Below, one piece after another: positions 37,440-45,362 of a DNA stretch of 64,000 bases; positions within the stretch are counted from its first letter, which is position 1; each line of letters starts with the position of its first letter. The notes beneath the pieces were generated by a model. The model saw only the letters and a program-made list of their open reading frames with translations. It had not been told where the DNA came from and did no database searches. This DNA is from Brachybacterium sillae (GTDB lineage Bacteria; Actinomycetota; Actinomycetes; Actinomycetales; Dermabacteraceae). Made by a program: the position numbers and the translations under genes. The stretch is taken from NCBI RefSeq assembly GCF_025028335.1, contig NZ_JAFEUW010000001.1, positions 1,240,001-1,304,000 of the forward strand. Direction: 5' to 3'.

Positions 37440-37568
37440 ATGTCCATCACGCGTGCGCTCACGCCGGCCACCTCCTCGGTGGTCCGCTTCGCTGCGCCCG
37501 CGATGCCGGCCATGATGATGCGCGCGTCGATGATGATGCGCATGATGCAGCGTCAGCCGAGCCTCTGA
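37440..37568 (+). CDS. Possible small Met-rich peptide (leader-like)
   Basis: A 42-residue frame ending RFAAPAMPAMMMRASMMMRMMQ then RQPSL holds ten Met residues in its second half, due to repeated ATGATG words. It lies 190 bases before the winged-helix gene, same strand. The ribosome site is weak and no -10 is obvious. It could be a leader peptide sensing methionyl-tRNA, a metal-binding micropeptide, or chance: the opposite strand reads as a His-rich frame. No family is recognised. Confidence 0.3.
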   Translation: MSITRALTPATSSVVRFAAPAMPAMMMRASMMMRMMQRQPSL

Positions 37569-37755
37569 GCTTGCACCACACCTCCGGGGTCGGCTGACAG
37601 GAGCCGGCCGAGGGGCGCGGGCTCCAGGTGCCACCGGGAGCACGGCCCGACGATGGAGACCGCACCGCAGGTCCATCAGGGATCCCGGGTCCACCACTCG
37701 CATCTGCGCCGCGACACCGACTCTCGCGCAGCGCCAGAGCCCAGGAGCTCCTGTC

Positions 37756-38574
37756 ATGACCGCCGTTCTCACCCGCCCTGCCGACGCCCCCGCCACCCCG
37801 CACCTGCAGAGCGTCCGCCGCCCGACCTCTGCCCCCGCCGTCCGCACCTCTGACGACCCGACCCGACGCCTGCGCCTGTCCCCCGCTGCGGAGTCGACGC
37901 CTCAGCGCACCGCAGCCGCGGGCACCGTCACCGTCACCTTTACTCTGGAGCTGCCCGCTGGCACGTCCGATGTGGACGCCGCCCGCCTCGCCGACACCCT
38001 GCGGCACCAGGCCACGCGGCTGGCGTCCGCCCACCGAGCGCGTGCCAGCGTCACCGTGGACGCTCCGGTGTCCTTCACCACCGCCCGCGGATCGTCCGCC
38101 CGTTCGCTCGCTCCCGAACGCAACCTCAGTGCGGTCGGCCCCCAGCGCACCCGTCGGCCCGGCGTGGTCTCCCCGAATGCGCCGGCCCGCCGGGATGTGG
38201 AGATCGCCCGGCGGCGCGTCCTCGACGCCACGGCCGTCAGCCCCTCCAGCCCGTCCACCGCCCCGTCGGGCCTGGTGATCGACCTGCTGGGGCGCCGGGC
38301 GCGGATCGACGGTGCGGATGTCGAGTTCACCCACCGCGAGTTCGAGCTGCTCGCCCACCTGGCGCGTCATGCCCGCCGCGTGGTCGGCCGCGCCGAGCTC
38401 ATGGAGCAGGTGTGGTGCGACCCGACCGGCGAGACCGGGGAGCGCACTGTGGATGTGCACGTGCGCCGGGTGCGCAACAAGCTGGGCCGCTACCGTCGGC
38501 TGGTCAGCACGGTGCGCGGGGAGGGCTACCGCCTCGACCCGGGCAGCGACGTGCGGATCCTCGGCATCGGCTGA
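37756..38574 (+). CDS. Winged-helix DNA-binding protein (OmpR/PhoB-type C-terminal domain without receiver)
   Basis: A 272-residue protein. The last 100 residues form a Trans_reg_C winged helix: VEFTHREFELLAHLARHARRVVGRAELMEQVW, then RTVDVHVRRVRNKLGRY and VRGEGYRL (in blocks). In place of a receiver domain the N-terminal half is Ala/Pro/Arg-rich with one beta-like segment (GTVTVTFTLELPAG). Such receiver-less regulators are widespread in actinobacteria but poorly characterised. AGGAG and CTCCTGTC precede the ATG. Terminated by a hairpin at 38619. Confidence 0.9.
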   Translation: MTAVLTRPADAPATPHLQSVRRPTSAPAVRTSDDPTRRLRLSPAAESTPQRTAAAGTVTVTFTLELPAGTSDVDAARLADTLRHQATRLASAHRARASVTVDAPVSFTTARGSSARSLAPERNLSAVGPQRTRRPGVVSPNAPARRDVEIARRRVLDATAVSPSSPSTAPSGLVIDLLGRRARIDGADVEFTHREFELLAHLARHARRVVGRAELMEQVWCDPTGETGERTVDVHVRRVRNKLGRYRRLVSTVRGEGYRLDPGSDVRILGIG

Positions 38575-38618
38575 TCCGGTAGCCCCTGATCCGACAACCG
38601 GAATGCGCACCGGAATGC

Positions 38619-38677
38619 GACGAGCGGTCCGGAGCTCTCGCGCCGCCACGAGGGCGGGGGCTCACGGACCGCTCGTC
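38619..38677 (+). terminator. Terminator of the winged-helix gene
   Basis: Arms GACGAGCGGTCCG and CGGACCGCTCGTC (13 bp, perfect) flank a 33-base interior 45 bases after the stop. From 38678 to 39297 no gene can be supported; codon structure is weak in all frames. Confidence 0.65.
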
Positions 38678-39297
38678 AGGCCTGCCGACCGTCAGGGGTG
38701 GGGTGCGGACGGCAAGGCAGGACGGGCCCGGAATCGGGGGAACCGGGTGATCCGTCCGGCCGCGCCCGGTGAGGGGGACCAATGGGCGCGGCACATCTGG
38801 TGGCCTGTCTCTTCAGTTGATGTCGAGCGGGGCACCGAGTGACCTGCCGACGATCCTCACCGCCACCCCCGGCGCGCCGGTGGGGGCGATGAGACGGTGT
38901 TGAGCGTACGCCCTGTTCCCCGCATTCCGCCGCTGTCCCCCGGCGGGAGGCTTTCTGCGGGCTGTCGAGAGGTCGGCAGGTCAAGCCTCGGTCAAGTCCC
39001 GCAGGATCCCACAGGGGGTTACACCACCGAGGGCTCCCGCGATCCTGCTGGTCACAGCGCTGCGGCGTGAGAACGAGTGGTGGAGTGGGAACCCCCACGG
39101 TGTATCTGCGCGGGCGCTCGGGAACGGTGCCAAGAATGCGCAAAACTTTCCCGCCGAGTGCGTCCGGAAGGTAGATCGGTACGTCGGTCTCGGCCGCGGC
39201 CGCCGACGAGGTGACCCGGCGGCTCGGCGGCACCCCGCGTCCGGCCTGAGGCCCCACCCCCTGCTGCTGCGGACCCCGGGTGACCAGGCCGAGCACC

Positions 39298-39303
39298 TAG
39301 AGT
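39298..39303 (+). promoter_or_regulatory. Candidate -10 (TAGAGT) of the ParA-like gene
   Basis: TAGAGT 104 bases before the ATG at 39407 would give a leader of roughly 95 bases. Confidence 0.4.
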
Positions 39304-39406
39304 GGACCCCGGGAGGGTCTCGCCCTCCGACCGCGCCGGGATTCCGCCCGTCCGCGGCACCGATCACGCCCCACGGCACCCCTCACCGACTCGGAAAGGC
39401 CACCCG

Positions 39407-40942
39407 ATGATCGCGCAGGCCCGGATCACCTCCGACACCACCGCCACGGTGCATCTGGCGGACGGCCCCGTGGAGATCGACGCCGCATCCCTCCCCGAGG
39501 TGCGCTCGCAGGTCAAGCGGGTCTTCATCGACGAGGCCCGCGTTCAGGGCGGTCCGGTCGACGTGGTGATCGTGGAGACCGACGTGGTGCATCACCTCCA
39601 GGTCTCACCGAACGGCCGCATCACGGGCCGTCCGGCCGATGATCGTCCCCTGTACGGCCCGCCGATCGACGGACCGCATCGGCAGGAGTCGCGCGGCGGG
39701 CGTCGCCGTCGCGCCGGGGAGCCCGTCACCGGGGAGCACGTGGCAGTCGACGCGGACGGTCACGTCTCCGCAACGCCCAGCGCCTCCGCCGAGAAGCTCC
39801 CTGTCGAGGAGCGCCCCGCTGAGCTGCCGGATGCGGCGTTCGCCCCGCGGCACCCGGCGCCGCCGTCGACGCCGTCAGAGCCGCGCCCCACCGCCTCGTC
39901 GACCGTCGACCCCTCCGCTTCTCGGGCGGCGCGGGAGGCGCGTGAGGCCCGCGCCCCGCAGCCGCCCGTCGGCGCGCCCCGCCATTCCGCGCCCCGTTCC
40001 GATGACGGGCGCCCCACCCTGCAGGATCTGCAGACCTCCTCGCGGCGCATCGCCCGCCAGACCCCCACGCGCGGTTTCCCCGGGGCGATCGCCCGCCTCA
40101 CCGGGGGCGCGATCCTGTTGCCGCCGACCCGCGCCGAGCGTCTGCACCGGGACCAGGTCGAGCGGATCCGCAAGCCTCTGGACGGCCCGAAGAACGTCGT
40201 GGTAGTGAACCTCAAGGGCGGTGCCCACAAGACCACTGCCACCCTGATGCTGTCGGCCACGATGGGATCGGTCCGCGGCGGTGGGGTGCTGGCCTGGGAC
40301 AACAACGAGACCCGCGGCACCCTCGGCTGGCGCGGTGTCCCGGCGGAGCATCAGCGCACCGCCCTGGATCTGCTGCATGACCTGGACCGGCTGGACAGCA
40401 GCACCGCCTCGGTGGCGCAGATGGACCAGTATGTGCGGCCCCAGGGTGAGACCCAGTTCGACATCCTCGCCTCCGATGAGGATCCGGGGTCGGCAGCCTC
40501 CATCGACGGCGCCGCCTTCCAGGCGCTGGACCGCATCCTGTCGCGTTTCTACCGCATCAAGGTGATCGACACCGGCAACAACGTGCGGGCCTCGAACTGG
40601 CTGGCTGCGGTGCATTCCGCGGACCAGTTGGTGATCGTCTCCACGCTGCGCGAGGACACCTTCAACGCGGCCGCATGGATGATCGACGAGCTGCGCGCCA
40701 CAGGACTCAGCGAGCAGGTGGATCGGGCGGTGACGATCCTGTCGCATTCCGCCCCCGGCAACGGTGAGCGCGAGCTGCGCCGGCGGCTGCACGACCACTT
40801 CGGGGCCCACACCCGCACCGTGGTGGAGGTGCCGTACGAGAAGCATTTCGTCTCCGGCACGCCGTTGAACTGGTCGGCGCTGGAGCCGTACACCAAGGAG
40901 GCGTGGCAGGCGGCCGCCGCGGCGGTCGTCGACGGTCTCTGA
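39407..40942 (+). CDS. ParA/MinD-like P-loop ATPase with long disordered N-terminal region
   Basis: A 511-residue protein. Residues 1-60 form a small beta-rich domain (ARITSDTTATVHLADGPVEI), about 75-240 are Pro/Ala/Arg-rich and likely disordered, and 260-511 is a ParA/MinD ATPase. The deviant Walker A reads NLKGGAHKTTATLML: the second Lys and Thr are kept but the usual glycine before the Lys is His. VLAWDNNETRGTLGWRG matches the switch I region and VIDTGNNVRASNW the Walker B/switch II region. No ParB or segregation gene lies beside it, so an orphan role (positioning or secretion-linked) is inferred. GGAAAGG precedes the ATG. Confidence 0.88.
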   Translation: MIAQARITSDTTATVHLADGPVEIDAASLPEVRSQVKRVFIDEARVQGGPVDVVIVETDVVHHLQVSPNGRITGRPADDRPLYGPPIDGPHRQESRGGRRRRAGEPVTGEHVAVDADGHVSATPSASAEKLPVEERPAELPDAAFAPRHPAPPSTPSEPRPTASSTVDPSASRAAREAREARAPQPPVGAPRHSAPRSDDGRPTLQDLQTSSRRIARQTPTRGFPGAIARLTGGAILLPPTRAERLHRDQVERIRKPLDGPKNVVVVNLKGGAHKTTATLMLSATMGSVRGGGVLAWDNNETRGTLGWRGVPAEHQRTALDLLHDLDRLDSSTASVAQMDQYVRPQGETQFDILASDEDPGSAASIDGAAFQALDRILSRFYRIKVIDTGNNVRASNWLAAVHSADQLVIVSTLREDTFNAAAWMIDELRATGLSEQVDRAVTILSHSAPGNGERELRRRLHDHFGAHTRTVVEVPYEKHFVSGTPLNWSALEPYTKEAWQAAAAAVVDGL

Positions 40943-41060
40943 GCGTCCGGCGAGGGCCGGTCTCCGCCCACCCCCGACCGTTCCTTCCCGCGGCGATGCG
41001 TCCGCCGCGTGATCTCTCCCCCGGGTGCCCGCGGCCCGTCCGTCTGTCACACCCGAGCCC

Positions 41061-41066
41061 TACCCT
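41061..41066 (+). promoter_or_regulatory. Leaderless -10 (TACCCT) of the SNF2 helicase gene
   Basis: TANNNT six bases before the ATG at 41073. Confidence 0.55.
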
Positions 41067-41072
41067 GGGTCC

Positions 41073-44000
41073 ATGCCGATCCGCCTGAGCCTTGAGCAGG
41101 ACCCCCAGCTCGGGTTCGCCCTGGGGCTGCGGGAGCCGACGGGTCCGCGCACCTCCCGGTATCGCGCAGATCTGGGGGCGGTGCGTCCACTGTTGCCGCC
41201 TCCGGTGCGGCAGGCCCTCGAGGGGGCACCGGATCAGCTGCGGCACCGGATCACCAAACATCTGCCGAACGGGGCGGAACGACGCCTTCCGGTGCTGCCT
41301 CTGGAGGGTGACGTGCTGGCCTCGCTCGCGGCGGCACTGGTGACGGTCGCCGCCGACGGGGGTGAGGACGATCCGGAGGGTGTCGTCGTCGGTCTCGTGG
41401 AGCAGCGGGCTCCCCTGCCCCTCGGCACCGAGGCGGAGGCGCTGCCGACGCTGCTGCCGATCGTCGCGGCCCGCGCCCGCGCCCAGGAGATCGTGGACGC
41501 GCGCCAGGTGGCGCCCCGCCTCGAGGAATCCCCGGCAGGGGTGCGCGCCCAGTGGCGCCCGGTCGCCGATGATGTGCATCCTCTGGTGGCGTTGATCGTC
41601 GACGCCCTGGCCCGGGGCGCCTTCGCCGACACCAGTCCGATGCCGGGGGGGAACGACCGGACCGCGACCACCGGTCCGGCGGCCTCGACCGTGGACGCTC
41701 TCGGCGCCGAGCTCTGTGCAGCGCTCGGTCCGCAGCGCGCTCTGATCTCTGCGGATCTTCCCCACCGGCGGCGTGTGGAGCGTGCGCTGGAGGACATGAT
41801 CCGGGCGGCCCGACCGCAGGTGCAGCTGCAGTCCACCGACAACGCCCTGGTGGTGCGGCTGCATGAACCGCCGCTGGGGACCGGCTGGCCCTTGCAGACC
41901 TGCCTGCGCGAACCGGACGGGACCGTGCACCCGGTGGCGGATCTGAGGGCGGTCGGTGATGTGAGCCCGGCGGGGGCCGCCGAGGCCGCAGCGGAGGTGC
42001 TGCGCTTGGCCCCGACGGTGCGCACCGCCCAGGTGGAGGACACCGGTGTCGACTGGGTGCTCACCACCGCGCAGGCCTCCGCGTTCCTCGCCCACGACAC
42101 CCCTTCGCTGGAGCTGGCAGGGGTGACGGTGCTGCTGCCCCGCCAGTGGACGAAGCAGCGGGCGCGAGTGCGTGCCGACGCGGTCGACGACCAGCACTCC
42201 GGTGAGGAGAAACGCCCCGCCGGGGAGAGCGTCGGCCTGCGGGCCATGGCGAGTTTCCGCTGGTCGGTGGCCGTGGGGGACGTGGATCTGACGGAGGACG
42301 AGATCGCCGAGATCCGAGAGGCGCAGTCGGAGCTGGTGCGGCTGCGCGGGGAATGGGTGCGGCTGGACCCGGGGACGCTGCGCGCGGCGGAACGATTCCT
42401 CGAGGCGTTCTCCCGGCGGGCCCGGCAGCGGTGGCGGGAGGACGGCCCGGACGGTTCGGGCGCAGCCCCCGGGATGCCCGATGCTCCCGCTGCGCAGACC
42501 TCCGCCTGCCCCGCCGAAGCGGTCTGCGCGGCCGGCGCGGCCGGCGCCGACACCCCCCGCCTGGTGCCCGCGCAGGTCGAGGGCGCCGCATCCTGGCAGG
42601 AGATGCTCTCCCTGATCGGCAGCGAGGTCGCCGAGGACGTCGAGGTCCAGTGGGGCCCCGAGGAGGGCCGAGATCGGCCCCGCGGGCCGGTCGGCCTCGC
42701 CGATCTGCTGCGCGGCGACGCGGACCTCCCCACCGTCGGGTCCCCCGCCACCCTCACCGCGACGCTGCGGCCCTACCAGCAGCGCGGCCTGGACTGGATG
42801 TGGTTCCTGCACGAGCGCGGACTCGGCGGGATCCTCGCCGACGACATGGGCCTCGGGAAGACGATGCAGGTGCTCGCACTGCTGTGCACCGAGCGGGAAC
42901 GCACGACGTCGACGCCCATCGGCCCCACCCTGCTGGTGTGCCCCATGTCCGTGGTGGGCTCCTGGCAGCGGGAGGCCGCCCGCTGGGCGCCCCACCTGGC
43001 CGTGCACGTGCACCACGGGGGCGACCGGATCCGCGACGACTCCTTCGTGGAGGGCGCCCGTGAGGTGGACCTCGTGCTCACCACCTACGCTCTGCTGGAC
43101 CGCGACAGCGAGATCCTCCGTGCCGTGCCGTGGCATCGACTGGTGCTCGATGAGGCCCAGCACGTGAAGAACCCCGACACCCGGGTGCACCAGGCGGCGC
43201 GGGCGATCCCGTCTCGGCACCGGCTCGCCCTCACCGGCACGCCGGTGGAGAACCGACTGCGGGACCTGCACTCCCTCATGGAGGTGGTCAACCCCGGTCT
43301 GCTCGGGCCGGCCGCACGTTTCCAGGAACGCATCGCCGATCCGATCGAGCAGGAGTCCGACCCCGCCGCGATCTCCCGGCTGCGTGCCTTGACCGGCCCG
43401 TTCCTGCTGCGGCGTGTGAAGACCGACCGGGCGATCATCTCCGACCTGCCCGAGAAGCAGGAGGAGACCACCCGCGTGAACCTCACCCCCGAGCAGGCCG
43501 GGCTGTATGAGGCGATCGTCGCGGAGATGATGGCTCAGGTGGACGAGGCCGACGAGCGGCAGCGCCGCGGTGTGGTGGTCTCCGCCCTCACGAAGCTGAA
43601 GCAGGTGTGCAATCACCCCGCCCACTATCTGGGTGACGGTTCCGCCCTGCTGCGCGACGGTGCGCACCGCTCCGGGAAGCTCGAACGCATCGACGACATC
43701 CTGGAGACGGCCTTCGCCGAGGGGGAGAAGGTCCTGCTGTTCACGCAGTTCACCGCCTTCGGGCACATGCTGCTGCCGTATTGGGAGGAGCGTTTCGGTC
43801 TGCACGTGCCGTTCCTCCACGGCGGGGTGCCGAAGGCGCAGCGCGACGCGATGGTGGCGCAGTTCCAGTCCACCCCGGATCAGCCGGGCGCGATGCTGTT
43901 GAGTCTGCGCGCCGGCGGCACCGGCCTCACCCTCACCGCCGCGAACCACGTGATCCACATCGACCGCTGGTGGAACCCGGCCGTGGAGAATCAGGCCACG

Positions 44001-44213
44001 GATCGCGCCTTCCGCATCGGCCAGCGGCGGAACGTGCTGGTGCGGAAGCTGGTGAGCGCCGGCACCGTGGAGGAACGCATCGACCAGGTGATCGCCGCCA
44101 AACAGGACCTCGCCACCAGTGCGGTCGGCAGCGGCGAGGGCTGGATCGCGGGCCTCGATGCGGAGGCGCTGCGGGAGCTGCTGGTGCTCGATCGGTCGGA
44201 GGTGCAGGGATGA
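41073..44213 (+). CDS. SNF2-family DEAD-like helicase/ATPase
   Basis: A 1046-residue protein. The C-terminal half (about 560-1045) has all Swi2/Snf2 motifs: YQQRGLDWMWFLHERGLGGILADDMGLGKT in blocks with motif I Lys near 596, DEAQ motif II near 693, LTGTPVENRLRDLHSL motif III, and motifs V/VI in RAGGTGLTLTAANHVIHIDRWWNPAVENQ (blocks) and DRAFRIGQRR. The N-terminal half resembles the bacterial SNF2-associated domain but is variable. It remodels or translocates on nucleic acid; the target is unknown. The next gene overlaps its stop by four bases and encodes a SWIM zinc finger, a recurrent partner of bacterial SNF2 proteins. Confidence 0.95.
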   Translation: MPIRLSLEQDPQLGFALGLREPTGPRTSRYRADLGAVRPLLPPPVRQALEGAPDQLRHRITKHLPNGAERRLPVLPLEGDVLASLAAALVTVAADGGEDDPEGVVVGLVEQRAPLPLGTEAEALPTLLPIVAARARAQEIVDARQVAPRLEESPAGVRAQWRPVADDVHPLVALIVDALARGAFADTSPMPGGNDRTATTGPAASTVDALGAELCAALGPQRALISADLPHRRRVERALEDMIRAARPQVQLQSTDNALVVRLHEPPLGTGWPLQTCLREPDGTVHPVADLRAVGDVSPAGAAEAAAEVLRLAPTVRTAQVEDTGVDWVLTTAQASAFLAHDTPSLELAGVTVLLPRQWTKQRARVRADAVDDQHSGEEKRPAGESVGLRAMASFRWSVAVGDVDLTEDEIAEIREAQSELVRLRGEWVRLDPGTLRAAERFLEAFSRRARQRWREDGPDGSGAAPGMPDAPAAQTSACPAEAVCAAGAAGADTPRLVPAQVEGAASWQEMLSLIGSEVAEDVEVQWGPEEGRDRPRGPVGLADLLRGDADLPTVGSPATLTATLRPYQQRGLDWMWFLHERGLGGILADDMGLGKTMQVLALLCTERERTTSTPIGPTLLVCPMSVVGSWQREAARWAPHLAVHVHHGGDRIRDDSFVEGAREVDLVLTTYALLDRDSEILRAVPWHRLVLDEAQHVKNPDTRVHQAARAIPSRHRLALTGTPVENRLRDLHSLMEVVNPGLLGPAARFQERIADPIEQESDPAAISRLRALTGPFLLRRVKTDRAIISDLPEKQEETTRVNLTPEQAGLYEAIVAEMMAQVDEADERQRRGVVVSALTKLKQVCNHPAHYLGDGSALLRDGAHRSGKLERIDDILETAFAEGEKVLLFTQFTAFGHMLLPYWEERFGLHVPFLHGGVPKAQRDAMVAQFQSTPDQPGAMLLSLRAGGTGLTLTAANHVIHIDRWWNPAVENQATDRAFRIGQRRNVLVRKLVSAGTVEERIDQVIAAKQDLATSAVGSGEGWIAGLDAEALRELLVLDRSEVQG

Positions 44214-45031
44214 GCGGGATCCGGTTGCGGGCGCAGCGGGGCGCGATCGGCCGCACCTGGTGGGCGGTGGCGCTGCGGGAGCGGCTCGAGGCGCACCTGG
44301 GTCCCGCACGCGCCACCGCCGGGAGGCGCCTGGCGCGGGCCGGGCGGGTGCAGTGGATCGATGTGGCGCCGCAGCGGGCCCGCGGCGGGGTGCTCGGGGA
44401 TGACGGCTCCCTCGCCGAGCCCGAGATCGACCTGCGGGCGTTCCTTCCCGGTGACCGTGAGGTGTTCGTGCGGATCGCCCTGTCGCATCCGGAGCTGCCC
44501 GCAGCCCTCGCCGGAGGTGACTTCCCGCAGGCCGTGGAGGAGGAACTGCGCGCGAACGACGTGACCCTCCTGCCGCGGGAGACCGTCACGGAGGAGCTGA
44601 GTCACAACTGCTCCTGCCCGGACTGGCCCGGCCCCTGCGTGCATGTGGCCGCGCTCGCCTACGTGCTGGTGGAGGCCGTGGAGGAGCATCCGCTGCACCT
44701 GCTGACGCTGCGGGGGCTGCAGCTCGGGGATCTGGTCGCACCGGCCCCCACGCGGGGACCGGCACCGGATCACGCGCGGGGTGCCCGGTCGCCCGACGGG
44801 GCAGACCCCGCCCCGGTGCCTTCGGCCGGGGAGGCAGACCCCGCCGCGGCACCGTCGGCCGATATGCCGGCCGCGGACCCGGCCCCGCAGACACCACAGG
44901 ACCGGGTCGCATTCGACCCGGCCCTGGTGGAGACGGCAGCGCTGGTGCCGCTGATCGGCGAGCGCGCCGCTGAGGCGTTGGGGGCGTTCTATCGCACCGC
45001 CGGGGATGTCACTTCCCGAAGCCGTCCTTGA
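44210..45031 (+). CDS. SWIM zinc-finger protein
   Basis: A 273-residue protein. The SWIM motif CxCx(n)CxH is CSCPDWPGPCVHVAALAYVL near residues 133-152. SWIM fingers bind DNA or protein and in bacteria usually accompany SNF2 ATPases, as here: the ATG overlaps the helicase stop (ATGA). The N-terminal half (RGAIGRTWWAVALRERLEAH) matches the family; residues 185-240 are a Pro/Ala-rich linker before a short helical end. The 3' end overlaps the converging CsbD gene by 23 bases. Confidence 0.93.
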   Translation: MSGIRLRAQRGAIGRTWWAVALRERLEAHLGPARATAGRRLARAGRVQWIDVAPQRARGGVLGDDGSLAEPEIDLRAFLPGDREVFVRIALSHPELPAALAGGDFPQAVEEELRANDVTLLPRETVTEELSHNCSCPDWPGPCVHVAALAYVLVEAVEEHPLHLLTLRGLQLGDLVAPAPTRGPAPDHARGARSPDGADPAPVPSAGEADPAAAPSADMPAADPAPQTPQDRVAFDPALVETAALVPLIGERAAEALGAFYRTAGDVTSRSRP

Positions 45032-45203
45032 GGTCCTTGGCGGCGTCCTTGATGTGCTCGCCAGCCTGGCGGGTGCCGGCCTCGGCCTGGTCGCCCGCGC
45101 CCTCCGCCTGCAGATCGCGGTTGTCGGTGGCGTCGCCGAGGCCCTCCTTGGCCTTGCCGGACAGCTCCTGGGCCTTGTTCTGGATCTTGTCGCCGAGGTT
45201 CAT
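45009..45203 (-). CDS. CsbD family stress protein
   Basis: A 64-residue hydrophilic, mostly helical protein: MNLGDKIQNKAQELSGKAKE followed by GLGDATDNRDLQAEG and a repeat-like GDQAEAGTRQAGEHIKDAAK. CsbD proteins are abundant general-stress proteins of unknown mechanism. AGGAGGAT shortly before the ATG is a strong ribosome site. Its 3' end overlaps the SWIM gene by 23 bases on the opposite strand. Confidence 0.92.
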   Translation of the reverse strand: MNLGDKIQNKAQELSGKAKEGLGDATDNRDLQAEGAGDQAEAGTRQAGEHIKDAAKDLKDGFGK

Positions 45204-45300
45204 GGATCCTCCTCATGGTTCGCCCCGCCGTCTCTCGACGAGGTGGGGCGACGGTACCGCACCGTCCCGGGCGGCCCCTGGGCCCGCGTCACCCCAGCCG

Positions 45301-45339
45301 CCCTCGACTGTCGCCCTCGGCTGTCGTCCTCGACTGTCG
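45301..45339. repeat. Three 13-bp tandem repeats upstream of the serine hydrolase promoter
   Basis: CCCTCGACTGTCG, CCCTCGGCTGTCG and TCCTCGACTGTCG abut one another and end 11 bases before the -10 hexamer, covering the -35 position. An operator is plausible. Confidence 0.8.
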
Positions 45340-45350
45340 CGGGGGCCTCC

Positions 45351-45356
45351 TAGAGT
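45351..45356 (+). promoter_or_regulatory. Leaderless -10 (TAGAGT) of the serine hydrolase gene
   Basis: TANNNT six bases before the ATG at 45363. Confidence 0.55.
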
Positions 45357-45362
45357 GAATCC

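Noticed and set aside
37389-37847. His-rich minus-strand frame opposite the Met-rich peptide
   Set aside because: It arises from the same ATGATG words, overlaps the winged-helix gene start and has no supporting signals.
38676-39296. Open minus-strand frame in the gene-free gap
   Set aside because: Arg/Pro/Ser-rich with poor third-position GC bias, no ribosome site or promoter and no recognisable family.
40707-44309. Open minus-strand frame of about 1200 codons opposite the ParA and SNF2 genes
   Set aside because: Spans the ends of two recognised genes in antisense and shows no conserved motif.
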